NCBI RefSeq assembly: GCF_001650345.1
Contig: NZ_LVHF01000029.1
Span: 248,001-312,000 of the forward strand
DNA: 64,000 bases
Reading direction: 5' to 3'
Origin: Photobacterium jeanii
GTDB lineage: Bacteria; Pseudomonadota; Gammaproteobacteria; Enterobacterales; Vibrionaceae
Part shown: piece after piece, positions 56,746 through 64,000 of the stretch
Layout of the letters: the number at the start of each line of letters is the position of its first letter
Numbering within the stretch: position 1 is the first letter of the stretch
Notes under the pieces: generated by a model
Database searches by the model: none
Told to the model about the DNA's origin: nothing
The model's input: the letters and a program-made list of their open reading frames with translations, nothing else
Position numbers and translations under genes: made by a program

Positions 56746-56755
56746 TGGGATGAGG
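56746..56755 (+). promoter_or_regulatory. MalT box 1
   Basis: TGGGATGAGG matches 9 of 10 bases of the MalT box consensus GGGGA(T/G)GAGG. It is 80-90 bases upstream of malP. Confidence 0.6.
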
Positions 56756-56925
56756 GAGGAGTAGCAGGGGCGTAGCTAAGTTAAAACGCTACTTTTTGTG
56801 ACCAGCCACAAAGTTCAAGGTGGAGAGCAATCCATTTAGTGAAATTTAATGCAACTAGACTCACAAAATACAAGCTAATTTGTTCGTGCAAATTGTCATA
56901 AATTATTCTTGAGGGATTAGTGCAT

Positions 56926-56942
56926 TTGTGACTTAGCTCATA
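56926..56942. promoter_or_regulatory. CRP-cAMP site
   Basis: TGTGA, six bases, TCATA: one mismatch from the CRP consensus TGTGA-N6-TCACA. It lies next to a MalT box, an arrangement known for mal promoters. Confidence 0.55.
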
Positions 56943-56947
56943 AATAC

Positions 56948-56957
56948 GGGGATGAGA
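56948..56957 (+). promoter_or_regulatory. MalT box 2
   Basis: GGGGATGAGA matches 9 of 10 bases of the MalT box consensus, just beside the CRP-like site. Confidence 0.6.
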
Positions 56958-57244
56958 GACCGATGTTTGGATTAAATTCAAGTTTTGCTAGGTAAAGTAT
57001 TGGTCAAGATCAAATGGTGAACTATGCATTTGAGGCATGATTCTTTGTGCCAATGGCGCATATTATAATCAGCAGCCTAAAGCACTCAGCTGATTGAGCA
57101 AAAAACGTTTTCGCTTGGGGATAGCGATGCGAATGGATTAGTGCTCAGTCCCTAATTACCTAGCAAATAATTATATTTCAATGGGTTATTAGGATGAAGC
57201 GATCAAGTGTGGCTGCAAATAACGGATTAAACAAAAGAACGATT

Positions 57245-59953
57245 ATGTGGATACCATCGAAGCTAACGCGTCCTGCACGCCTGCACAATGCCATCCTTCG
57301 CCCTCGCTTGCTTGATAGTTTAGATCAGGCACCTTTCTACCGTATGGTATTGTTTCGCTCACCTGCGGGTTACGGCAAAACCACTATGGCAGCCCAATGG
57401 TTAAGTGATCACCCCCACACGGGTTGGCTTAACATTGATGAAAGCGATAACGACACTTTCCGCTTTGCTAACTATTTACTCCAAGCCATCAACAAAGCGA
57501 CCAACGGTGCTTGTTTACGGACTCAGTCGATGGCGGAGCGTCGCCAATTTGCCTGCTTAGCGACCCTTTTCAGCGAACTTTTTGGCGAAATCGCCGAATA
57601 TCACGAACAAACTTACATTGTTCTCGATGATTACCATGTGATTGTGAACGATGATATCCACGATGGTATGCGTTTCTTCCTAAAACACATGCCAGACTGC
57701 TTTACCCTAGTTGTCACCAGCCGCACCCAACCGCCGCTTGGCACTGCCAACTTACGGGTGCGCGATCTACTGATTGAAGTTGATAATGAGCATCTTGCTT
57801 TTGATCAGGAAGAAACCGAGCGTTTTTTCCATAAACGAGTGAGTGATGACATTGAGCTGGCGGTATTAAATGCCTTGCGTGAACAAGTTGAAGGTTGGCC
57901 TTCAGCACTACAATTGATTGCCCTTCACGCCCAGCAGAAACCGCAACACTTAGCAGAATCTGCCAACTCGATGGCAAACTTCAATCGTGGTCACTTATGG
58001 GATTACCTTGCAGAGGAAGTGTTTGATCAACTGGATCACGACACACAACAGTTCTTACTACAATGCTCGGTGCTCGATATTTTCAACGCTCAGCTCGTCA
58101 CTGATTTAACCGGGCGTAACGATGCATTGGCAATGCTCGAATCGCTTAATCGCTTTGGTCTATTCCTGAACACCTTGGAAGGTAAAGACAACTGGTATCG
58201 CTTCCATAATCTGTTTGCCGAATTTCTTCGCCACCAGCGTTACTCGCAAATTCCACAACAACGCAGCGAACTTCATACCCAAGCCGCGCACGCATGGCTA
58301 AAACAAAATAGCCCACAACAAGCGCTGATCCATTCGCTGAAGAGCGAAAACCAAGACCTAACGGTTGAGATCTTGTCTGATCACGGTTGGAAAATGTATC
58401 ACCACGGTGAGCTAAAACTGCTGGAAGATGCCATTGCGGCGCTGACTCGCGACAAATTGTTCTCTTCCCCTCGCCTAGCGCTATTGCGTGCGTGGTTAGC
58501 ACAAAGTCAGCATAGGTATAACGATGTTGGTGAACTGATCAACGAAACCAAAGCTGAGTTGAACGAACGTAACATCGCCCTTGACGATGCCCTTGAAGGT
58601 GAGTTCAATGCCTTACTGGCGCAGGTGGCAATAAACCAAAGTAAACCTGAAGATGCCTTGTTGTTATCGGAACAAGCACTCGGTCAGCTACCATCAACCA
58701 CCTACCGCAGCCGTATCGTGGCGACCTCGGTAGTAGGTGAAGTCCACCACTGCTTAGGTAATCTAAGCCGAGCACTACCTATGATGCAGCAAACCGAGAA
58801 AATGGCACGTCAGTACCACGTGTACCATCAAGCATTGTGGGCGCTACTGCAACAAAGCGAGATATTGGTGGCACAAGGCTATATTCAATCTGCGTTTGAG
58901 CTATTGGATCAAGCCTTCAAACTGGTTAAAGAGCAGCATCTCCAACAAGTACCACTGCATGAATTCCTCCTACGCCTGCGTGCGCAAATTCTGTGGTGCT
59001 GGAACCGATTAGACGAAGCAGAAGAATGCGCCCATAAAAGTTTGGAAGTATTAGCCCCGTTTGATGAAACTAAATCACTTCATGCTTACTCCATGCTCGC
59101 AAGGGTCGCGATTACGCGTGGCGAACTCGATAAAGCTGCACGTTATCTTGAACTATGTAATAGCTTGGTTGACCGCTCGGTGTACCACATTGACTGGCGT
59201 GCAAATACTGACTTTGCCAATATCCTTTACTGGCAAGCCAAAGGTGATAACGACAGCTTGGCAAACTGGCTAAAACACGCAGAGCGCCCTGACGGTGCCT
59301 GTAACCACTTCCAGCAATTGCAGTGGCGCAATATTGCCCGCGCTCACATCACCTTAGGTGAATATGCTCAGGCACAAGAAATCGCACTTTCACTGCAAGA
59401 AGATGCACAAAAGTACAATTTAGTCACAGACAGAAACCGCAATCTCGTGGTACAAGCGGTATTAAGCAAACATCTGGATGATCGTCTGTCGGCGTTGGCG
59501 CATCTTAAATCAGCGCTCCATCTCACCAACAGCACGGGCATGATTGGTAACTTCCTTTGTGAAGCAGACACCATTCGTGACTTGTTGAAAGAGCTAGTCG
59601 ATACCAGACAATTAAACGAGCTAGAGCTGCATCGTGCGCAACAACTGCTTCGCGATATGACCAGCAAAGAACGTAACCGCTCAGTTCACTTCGACGAAAA
59701 CTTTGTTGATAAACTACTCACCCTACCGGATGTCCCTGAGTTAGTACGCACTAGCCCGCTAACCCAACGTGAGTGGCAAGTTCTAGGTTTGATTTACGCA
59801 GGTTACAGCAACGAGCAAATTGCTTCTGAGCTGGATGTGGCATCAACCACCATCAAAACTCACATTCGTAACCTGTACCAAAAACTCAATATTGCAAACC
59901 GTCAGCAAGCGATTGAAACAGCAGAAAGCCTATTAGGATTGATGGGATACTAG
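57245..59953 (+). CDS. malT: Maltose-regulon activator MalT
   Basis: ATP- and maltotriose-dependent transcription activator, a STAND-class ATPase. Walker A is [15 protein letters not shown] (around 40-54). The centre is an alpha-helical TPR-like region (about 430-800). The C-terminal LuxR-type helix-turn-helix is [20 protein letters not shown] then [21 protein letters not shown] start at ATG 57245 ([10 protein letters not shown]), giving 902 residues, the length of the E. coli protein (901) with the same opening. An ATG at 57194 adds 17 odd residues and has poor spacing. It is divergent from malP-malQ-glgB, whose control region has MalT boxes. Confidence 0.96.
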   Translation: MWIPSKLTRPARLHNAILRPRLLDSLDQAPFYRMVLFRSPAGYGKTTMAAQWLSDHPHTGWLNIDESDNDTFRFANYLLQAINKATNGACLRTQSMAERRQFACLATLFSELFGEIAEYHEQTYIVLDDYHVIVNDDIHDGMRFFLKHMPDCFTLVVTSRTQPPLGTANLRVRDLLIEVDNEHLAFDQEETERFFHKRVSDDIELAVLNALREQVEGWPSALQLIALHAQQKPQHLAESANSMANFNRGHLWDYLAEEVFDQLDHDTQQFLLQCSVLDIFNAQLVTDLTGRNDALAMLESLNRFGLFLNTLEGKDNWYRFHNLFAEFLRHQRYSQIPQQRSELHTQAAHAWLKQNSPQQALIHSLKSENQDLTVEILSDHGWKMYHHGELKLLEDAIAALTRDKLFSSPRLALLRAWLAQSQHRYNDVGELINETKAELNERNIALDDALEGEFNALLAQVAINQSKPEDALLLSEQALGQLPSTTYRSRIVATSVVGEVHHCLGNLSRALPMMQQTEKMARQYHVYHQALWALLQQSEILVAQGYIQSAFELLDQAFKLVKEQHLQQVPLHEFLLRLRAQILWCWNRLDEAEECAHKSLEVLAPFDETKSLHAYSMLARVAITRGELDKAARYLELCNSLVDRSVYHIDWRANTDFANILYWQAKGDNDSLANWLKHAERPDGACNHFQQLQWRNIARAHITLGEYAQAQEIALSLQEDAQKYNLVTDRNRNLVVQAVLSKHLDDRLSALAHLKSALHLTNSTGMIGNFLCEADTIRDLLKELVDTRQLNELELHRAQQLLRDMTSKERNRSVHFDENFVDKLLTLPDVPELVRTSPLTQREWQVLGLIYAGYSNEQIASELDVASTTIKTHIRNLYQKLNIANRQQAIETAESLLGLMGY

Positions 59954-60072
59954 CTACCAGCTTTGCTGGATAACAAAGCGATGCCGAGCCTTGAACCATA
60001 AACCGTGTTAAGCGATAAGTGGGTTCAAGGCTGGCAAACTCTATGGTGTAACACAACGTTAAGGATGACCCT

Positions 60073-60783
60073 GTGTTAATAGAATGGTGTCGTGATCGAA
60101 TTTGGTATCAAGATATACCGCTCAAGGTGAGCGGTATTCCTGTTGGCGCACGGATGACGGTGGTTAAATTGGCAGACAATAAACTGCTGATCCACTCCCC
60201 TATCCAGCTAACAACTCAACTCCAACTCGCCCTGAGTAAACTGGGGCAGGTGCATGCCATTGTCACCCCGAATATGAGCCATCATCTGTTCTTGTCAGAG
60301 TGGTGGTTAGCCTACCCCGACGCCTATTTTTTTGCGCCGCCGGGCTTACAACAAAAACGTTCAGATCTGATCTTTGATGACGCGCTTAGCGCGCAAACGC
60401 CGTCACTATGGCGTGATCAGCTTTTCCAAACTTTGGTGCGTGGCAGTGATAGCATGGAGGAAGTAGTGTTCTGTGATCCACAATCACAAACACTGATCTT
60501 GGGTGATACCCTGGTATGGCTCAAAAACAGTACCAACCTGCTATCAATAAGCCTAGCGATCCTCAACGGTTGCTATTACAAACCCGCCATGCCGTTTTAC
60601 TGGCGAGTTTCGTTCCAAGACAAAACACGCTTACGCCAATCATTACAAGAAATACTCACTTGGCCGTTTGAGCGGATTATCTTATCGCACGGTCAGTTAA
60701 TCCCTGAAAACGGTAAACAATACTTTGCCGATGCTTTTGCTTGGGCACTAAAATCACCTTCGCCTATCATCACCAACAAATAA
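60073..60783 (+). CDS. DUF4336-like protein (metallo-hydrolase-fold relative)
   Basis: A 236-residue protein of a conserved family, by memory DUF4336. It looks like a metallo-beta-lactamase-fold relative (strands VHAIVTPNMSHHLFLSEW and RIILSHGQLIPENG) but without the full metal-binding HxHxDH; only HH (around 70) and SHG are visible, so activity is uncertain. The start is GTG 60073 with AAGGA 7 bases upstream. It follows malT by 119 bases in the same direction but has no clear link to it. Confidence 0.8.
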   Translation: MLIEWCRDRIWYQDIPLKVSGIPVGARMTVVKLADNKLLIHSPIQLTTQLQLALSKLGQVHAIVTPNMSHHLFLSEWWLAYPDAYFFAPPGLQQKRSDLIFDDALSAQTPSLWRDQLFQTLVRGSDSMEEVVFCDPQSQTLILGDTLVWLKNSTNLLSISLAILNGCYYKPAMPFYWRVSFQDKTRLRQSLQEILTWPFERIILSHGQLIPENGKQYFADAFAWALKSPSPIITNK

Positions 60784-60830
60784 TTAACTCTTCTCTATTT
60801 CCTTCTTAGGCTTCAGTTTAGACATAAAAA

Positions 60831-60850
60831 TAGCGGGCAAATGCCCGCTA
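60831..60850 (-). terminator. Terminator of the triple-rhodanese gene
   Basis: TAGCGGGCA pairs with TGCCCGCTA over 9 bp with a 2-base loop, followed on the minus strand by TTTTTAT. It also lies after the convergent DUF4336-like gene. A further inverted repeat, AGATCA-TTT-TGATCT, follows at 60888-60902. Confidence 0.75.
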
Positions 60851-60961
60851 CACATCCCCTTTTCATCACCCTACGTCCCATGAGACCAGATCATTTTGAT
60901 CTCACTACCAAGCCTCATGATAAAAAGCATTAGTAGGTTTGAAAGGGGTCTCTCCCGAAGT

Positions 60962-62251
60962 TTATAGTCGCTCAACTTCACCCGTCGAGGTCGGGTTTAT
61001 TGTATCGCCACTCCATTCGTACCAACCACCATCGTAAACGCTGATGTTTTTCCATCCCATGACATAGGTGTAGAAGAAGACTTCCGACGCACGCCAGCCA
61101 GTACCACAGTAGAAGGAAACTTCTTGGTTACGATCAATATTCCAGCGATGCCAGAAACGCTCGATATCGTCAGGGCTCTTCATGGTTTCATCCGGGTTGC
61201 GGAAGTCTTCCAAGCTATTAGCATCGCTACCACCATGCCCCCACTTTGCACCTGTAATACGTCCTTTCGGCTTAATGTAGTTATAGCCGCTCACCTTACC
61301 GATGAACTCTTCCCAGCTACGAATACTCACCAAAGAGTGAGTCTGTTGCGATCCATTCAGCAACTCTCGCGCTTTTTCAATATCGACAAGATATTGTGGG
61401 TTAGCGGGGATTTCACGACCAAACTCCACTTTCTCGGTATTTTTAACCAGCATAGGCTCAGTAATAAAACCAGCATTGACCCAAGCTTTCCAACCACCAT
61501 TTAATAAGCGTACATCTTCGACGCCCGCGTACATCATAATATTCGCCACCCGTCCGGCAGCCATATTATCGCGCCCATATAAAATCACCGTAGTATCGTG
61601 ACTAATTCCAAGATCACTAAATACTTTCTTTAATTTATCAGGGCTAACACGGTTCCAAAGCGGCTTGGTTTCAATATCATTGGTATTTAAATACAAAGCG
61701 CCTGGAATATGAGATGCAAGGTATTTTATTGGCGGTCCATAAGCCACCTCTACCACGCGGTAACCTTTTTTCGGTGAATATAAACTTGGCTCACCGTTTA
61801 TCACTTGCTTAACCCACTCTGGTGACACCAACTGCTGGAACTGTGGTAAAGCGGTTAGCTCACCTTGGTAATCAGCCAAAGATTGAGTCATTAAGTGAAG
61901 ATCCGAAAAGCCTTGTTTTTCAAGAGCACCTTTCATCTCTTGTTGCGCAGTTTTGCTGCAATAAAGATACGTTGGCTTATCTTTAACCAACTGTTTTTCT
62001 TTTATAATCGCACTAAATTGTGCGTTTTCCATCAAGGGTAGCCAACCACTATCGACGTTGATTGCACCGGGAAAGTGCCCGCCTTTTTCTGCTTGATGTT
62101 CGGGCCAGCCATTAAAGAAGTTACTTGAACGACAGTCGATCACTTGTACTTCATCCTGTGATTTTGCCGACAGTTCATTAAACGTCATGGCTTGAGAACC
62201 AGCACTAGCCAAGGCTAACGCTGGTAGAATAACTTTAGTAATATTATTCAT
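60962..62251 (-). CDS. ynjE: Exported three-domain sulfurtransferase (YnjE-like)
   Basis: A 429-residue periplasmic protein with a signal peptide (1-21, cut after SQA) and three rhodanese domains (about 24-135, 145-258 and 280-425). Only the last one keeps the active-site Cys loop, Cys382 in SFYCGTGWRASE. The first has a Cys98 variant loop and the second has YGRDNMAAGR with no Cys. This is the E. coli YnjE plan (435 residues). It transfers sulfur from persulfide, and perhaps selenium. It lies just downstream of glycine-reductase genes, but separated by a terminator. Confidence 0.92.
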   Translation of the reverse strand: MNNITKVILPALALASAGSQAMTFNELSAKSQDEVQVIDCRSSNFFNGWPEHQAEKGGHFPGAINVDSGWLPLMENAQFSAIIKEKQLVKDKPTYLYCSKTAQQEMKGALEKQGFSDLHLMTQSLADYQGELTALPQFQQLVSPEWVKQVINGEPSLYSPKKGYRVVEVAYGPPIKYLASHIPGALYLNTNDIETKPLWNRVSPDKLKKVFSDLGISHDTTVILYGRDNMAAGRVANIMMYAGVEDVRLLNGGWKAWVNAGFITEPMLVKNTEKVEFGREIPANPQYLVDIEKARELLNGSQQTHSLVSIRSWEEFIGKVSGYNYIKPKGRITGAKWGHGGSDANSLEDFRNPDETMKSPDDIERFWHRWNIDRNQEVSFYCGTGWRASEVFFYTYVMGWKNISVYDGGWYEWSGDTINPTSTGEVERL

Positions 62252-62500
62252 CCGCGAACCTATATTAATTCTCTGAGATATTTAACTGAGATGAATTATA
62301 TAAACCCATGAAATATAAAAAGAAGATTAAGATCTCAAATCATCAAAAGCAAAAACAATAATCAAAGAACTATTAACCAATCCACAATAAAGCAACTAAT
62401 TAACAATTATTACCTCTGGGCAATATATTCAGCCTCATCTGTTTAAACCCAGCAAATAGATATATAAACACAAGAAGAAATAACCATCTTTTATAAATAA
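62252..62500. other. AT-rich gap between grdD and ynjE
   Basis: About 250 AT-rich bases, together with the following terminator 315 bases in all. No gene is visible. It should hold the ynjE promoter. Confidence 0.4.
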
Positions 62501-62527
62501 AAAAAGAGCACGATTTTCATCGTGCTC
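62501..62527 (-). terminator. Rho-independent terminator of grdC-grdD
   Basis: On the minus strand GAGCACGAT, a 4-base loop and ATCGTGCTC are followed by TTTTTT. It lies 40 bases past the grdD stop codon. Confidence 0.92.
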
Positions 62528-62566
62528 AATAACGTTAGGATAAGCTTGTTATTATATTAACTTTAC

Positions 62567-63730
62567 TTAGCTAATAAATTCCGCTTTGACCAGTTCAGCT
62601 TTCGCTGCTTCCAAATCATCTTTGGCAACCAGTACAATCGGGCCAGTACAACCCATACCAGTACGCGCAAAGATGTTGGCTTGCCATAGCGCTTGGCAGG
62701 CATCTTCGATTTCAAGGATGTCGATGCCGCCAATATCAGCGTCAGTCACCTTTTCAGGTGGAGCAGTCACTGTAGGTTTGGCTTCTGCTGCCGGCTTCGC
62801 CTGACAGTATTTCGCGAGCACACTATTCATCCCTGACAGTGTTGCCGCTTCCCATTCCTCATCCACGCGCTTCATTACCTCTCCTTTGGCTGCATCTGCA
62901 CACAGCCTCATGGCGCCAGCCACAACAGGAGCACCCGATGCACGTGAGATGATATTTACAGGTTGTTTGGTCGATCCTTCGCCCAAGCCTGGGCCGTAGC
63001 CAAATCCTGACGCTTCGTAGCTACCACCTGTGGTGAACGATGAGAACATCTTCATCAGCAGGTTGCCCGTTAAGCTGTCAGTGACCATGACATCTGGCGT
63101 ACCTTGTAATAAATCATTGCCTCGCATTGCAATCCCGCCATCGGCACGGCCGGATTCTGCAAATTGAATATCGTAGCCACCTTGTTGAAGTTCGCGTAAA
63201 CCGCGTTCACACAAAGCTGCACCATCAACATTCAATACACCCACAGTCGGTTTTTTAATACCTGTCGCTTTCGCTAGTGCTATGCCGTAAATCGCATTTT
63301 TCAGCATCGCCGCTTGGCGTTGGGTATCTGTTGTACCTGTGGTTGATGCAATGATCATCTCGCGACCTGTTGATGGGGTCACTACTTTACCCATGGTGCT
63401 CACACCGAGTGGGAAAGCGTAATGTAGAGTGACACAACCATCGAGTTTCTGTTCAGCAAACAGGCTTTCCATCACCTTATGACATGCTGTGAGGTCTTCA
63501 GCTGGGTAGCATTCGAATTCACATTCAGGGCTATCACAACCAATTAAGACAGGTTCAATATCACTGTGTTGGCGCGCCACCATTTGGGCGCCGCGCAACA
63601 GTTCTTGTGAACCATGTTCACTGCCAACTAAGGTCAGGCCGATGCGAAGTTTTTTGCCAAACTGACCACTTACCAAGCCATCTGCCATAGCATTGAAAGT
63701 ATCGGCCAGCTGTTGATTCATATTCGCCAT
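62567..63730 (-). CDS. grdD: Glycine/sarcosine/betaine reductase complex component C, alpha subunit
   Basis: A 387-residue PlsX-like acyltransferase of protein C. In Stickland-type fermentation it releases acetyl phosphate from the acetyl-thioester made when glycine or betaine is reduced. The body (TPDVMVTDSLTGNLLMKMFS) resembles phosphate acyltransferases. The terminal TGMGCTGPIVLV gives Cys361, matching the thioester-forming Cys near 359 of clostridial GrdD. A Pro/Ala/Lys/Thr-rich linker (around 305-330) joins the tail. GGAGG precedes ATG 63730. It lies 12 bases after grdC, so the two form an operon that runs past the window edge. Confidence 0.92.
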   Translation of the reverse strand: MANMNQQLADTFNAMADGLVSGQFGKKLRIGLTLVGSEHGSQELLRGAQMVARQHSDIEPVLIGCDSPECEFECYPAEDLTACHKVMESLFAEQKLDGCVTLHYAFPLGVSTMGKVVTPSTGREMIIASTTGTTDTQRQAAMLKNAIYGIALAKATGIKKPTVGVLNVDGAALCERGLRELQQGGYDIQFAESGRADGGIAMRGNDLLQGTPDVMVTDSLTGNLLMKMFSSFTTGGSYEASGFGYGPGLGEGSTKQPVNIISRASGAPVVAGAMRLCADAAKGEVMKRVDEEWEAATLSGMNSVLAKYCQAKPAAEAKPTVTAPPEKVTDADIGGIDILEIEDACQALWQANIFARTGMGCTGPIVLVAKDDLEAAKAELVKAEFIS

Positions 63731-63742
63731 CTCAGCCTCCGG

Positions 63743-64000
63743 TTACTGCTTGTCCTGCGCTGCACTCAGCAAGTTTTCAGCCACGTCACGCATTGCTTGC
63801 GCAACCACTTGTTTCACTTGGTGCTCATCGAACGCTTGATCTTGTTGACCACTGTTTTTCTGAACTACAAAGCTCAAACCGTCAAACAAGTTCGTCATAC
63901 GACCTAGGAACAAGCTACCTTTACCTACCATCATGAAGTTTTTGATTTCATCATTGATGATCATTTCACGGCCAAAGCCTAAGAAAGGTACACCCGATGG
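63743..64000 (-). CDS. grdC: Glycine/sarcosine/betaine reductase component C beta subunit, partial
   Basis: Only the last 85 residues are inside the window; the 5' part continues beyond position 64000. They read from PSGVPFLGFGREMIINDEIK to the end AAQDKQ. The FGREMIINDEI stretch recalls the end of GrdC (protein C beta). Gene order before grdD supports this. GrdC is the large, condensing-enzyme-like partner. Assignment rests mainly on the grdD neighbour. Confidence 0.8.
   Translation of the reverse strand, partial: PSGVPFLGFGREMIINDEIKNFMMVGKGSLFLGRMTNLFDGLSFVVQKNSGQQDQAFDEHQVKQVVAQAMRDVAENLLSAAQDKQ

Larger units (their letters stand above)
56667..57244. promoter_or_regulatory. Divergent malP-malT control region
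   Basis: About 580 bases holding the promoters of malP (minus) and malT (plus). Two near-consensus MalT boxes and a CRP-like site are listed separately. A further inverted repeat TTTGTG/CACAAA (56795-56800 and 56807-56812) has a 6-base spacer and an unknown role. GGGGATAGCG at 57117-57126 is a weaker MalT-like match near malT. Confidence 0.6.

Noticed and set aside
56795..56812. Second CRP site (TTTGTG/CACAAA)
   Set aside because: The spacing between TGTG and CACA is 6 instead of 8 bases, so it does not fit CRP.
57194..57244. Upstream ATG extension of MalT
   Set aside because: The extra 17 residues do not resemble MalT, and ATG 57245 gives the normal 902-residue protein.
1..64000. CRISPR arrays, tRNA or rRNA genes, insertion sequences or prophage
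   Set aside because: I saw no regular spaced repeats, no cloverleaf sequences, no transposase or integrase frames and no phage genes.

Overview
The window looks like a chromosomal segment of a marine gammaproteobacterium of the Vibrionaceae, most likely Photobacterium. The inferences are these: the malT / malP-malQ-glgB cluster is arranged as in vibrios; an adenine riboswitch very close to that of Vibrio vulnificus add precedes an adenine deaminase; ToxR-like and MshA-like proteins are present; and the right edge carries glycine/betaine reductase genes (grdC, grdD), which are rare in gammaproteobacteria but, from memory, reported in Photobacterium profundum. I see no tRNA, rRNA, insertion sequence, prophage or CRISPR array.

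Layout. 1-3.5 kb: end of a leucine-catabolism operon (liuB, liuC, mvaB; liuD is not between them). 3.5-12.5 kb: surface and accessory genes, namely a nine-repeat lipoprotein, an outer-membrane barrel divergent from a ToxR-like membrane regulator, a GNAT acetyltransferase, an orphan type IV pilin and ppiC. 12.6-19.4 kb: a POT-family transporter with a degenerate coupling motif, a chemoreceptor, and a PepSY protein / response regulator / histidine kinase operon. 19.7-27.7 kb: an ABC-class ATPase, a second two-component system followed by a secreted flavoprotein and a GNAT protein, and a GlxA-like regulator divergent from a metallo-hydrolase. 27.8-34.3 kb: a gingipain-like C25 protease with PKD repeats, a secreted SxxK serine hydrolase, and the riboswitch-controlled adenine deaminase. 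34.4-44.3 kb: an NhaC-type antiporter followed by a stand-alone Mo/W-pterin enzyme, a divergent LysR/LysE pair, a Kef potassium-efflux pair and an Aer-like chemoreceptor. 44.6-49.1 kb: a tight four-gene envelope operon (beta-barrel, Omp85-type barrel, lipoprotein, patatin lipoprotein). 49.7-60.8 kb: the maltodextrin/glycogen cluster. 60.9-64 kb: a YnjE-like triple rhodanese, grdD, and the 3' end of grdC.

How the genes work together. MalT and CRP sites lie in the malP-malT gap and fit control of malP-malQ-glgB, which would degrade and rebranch alpha-glucans. The riboswitch senses adenine and is predicted to turn on adenine deamination. grdC/grdD would release acetyl phosphate in Stickland-type fermentation. 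The most unusual pieces are the split patatin / Omp85-barrel operon, the NhaC-Mo/W enzyme pair, the C25 protease and the ToxR-like/barrel pair. All names are by reading motifs and from memory of families; no database search was run.
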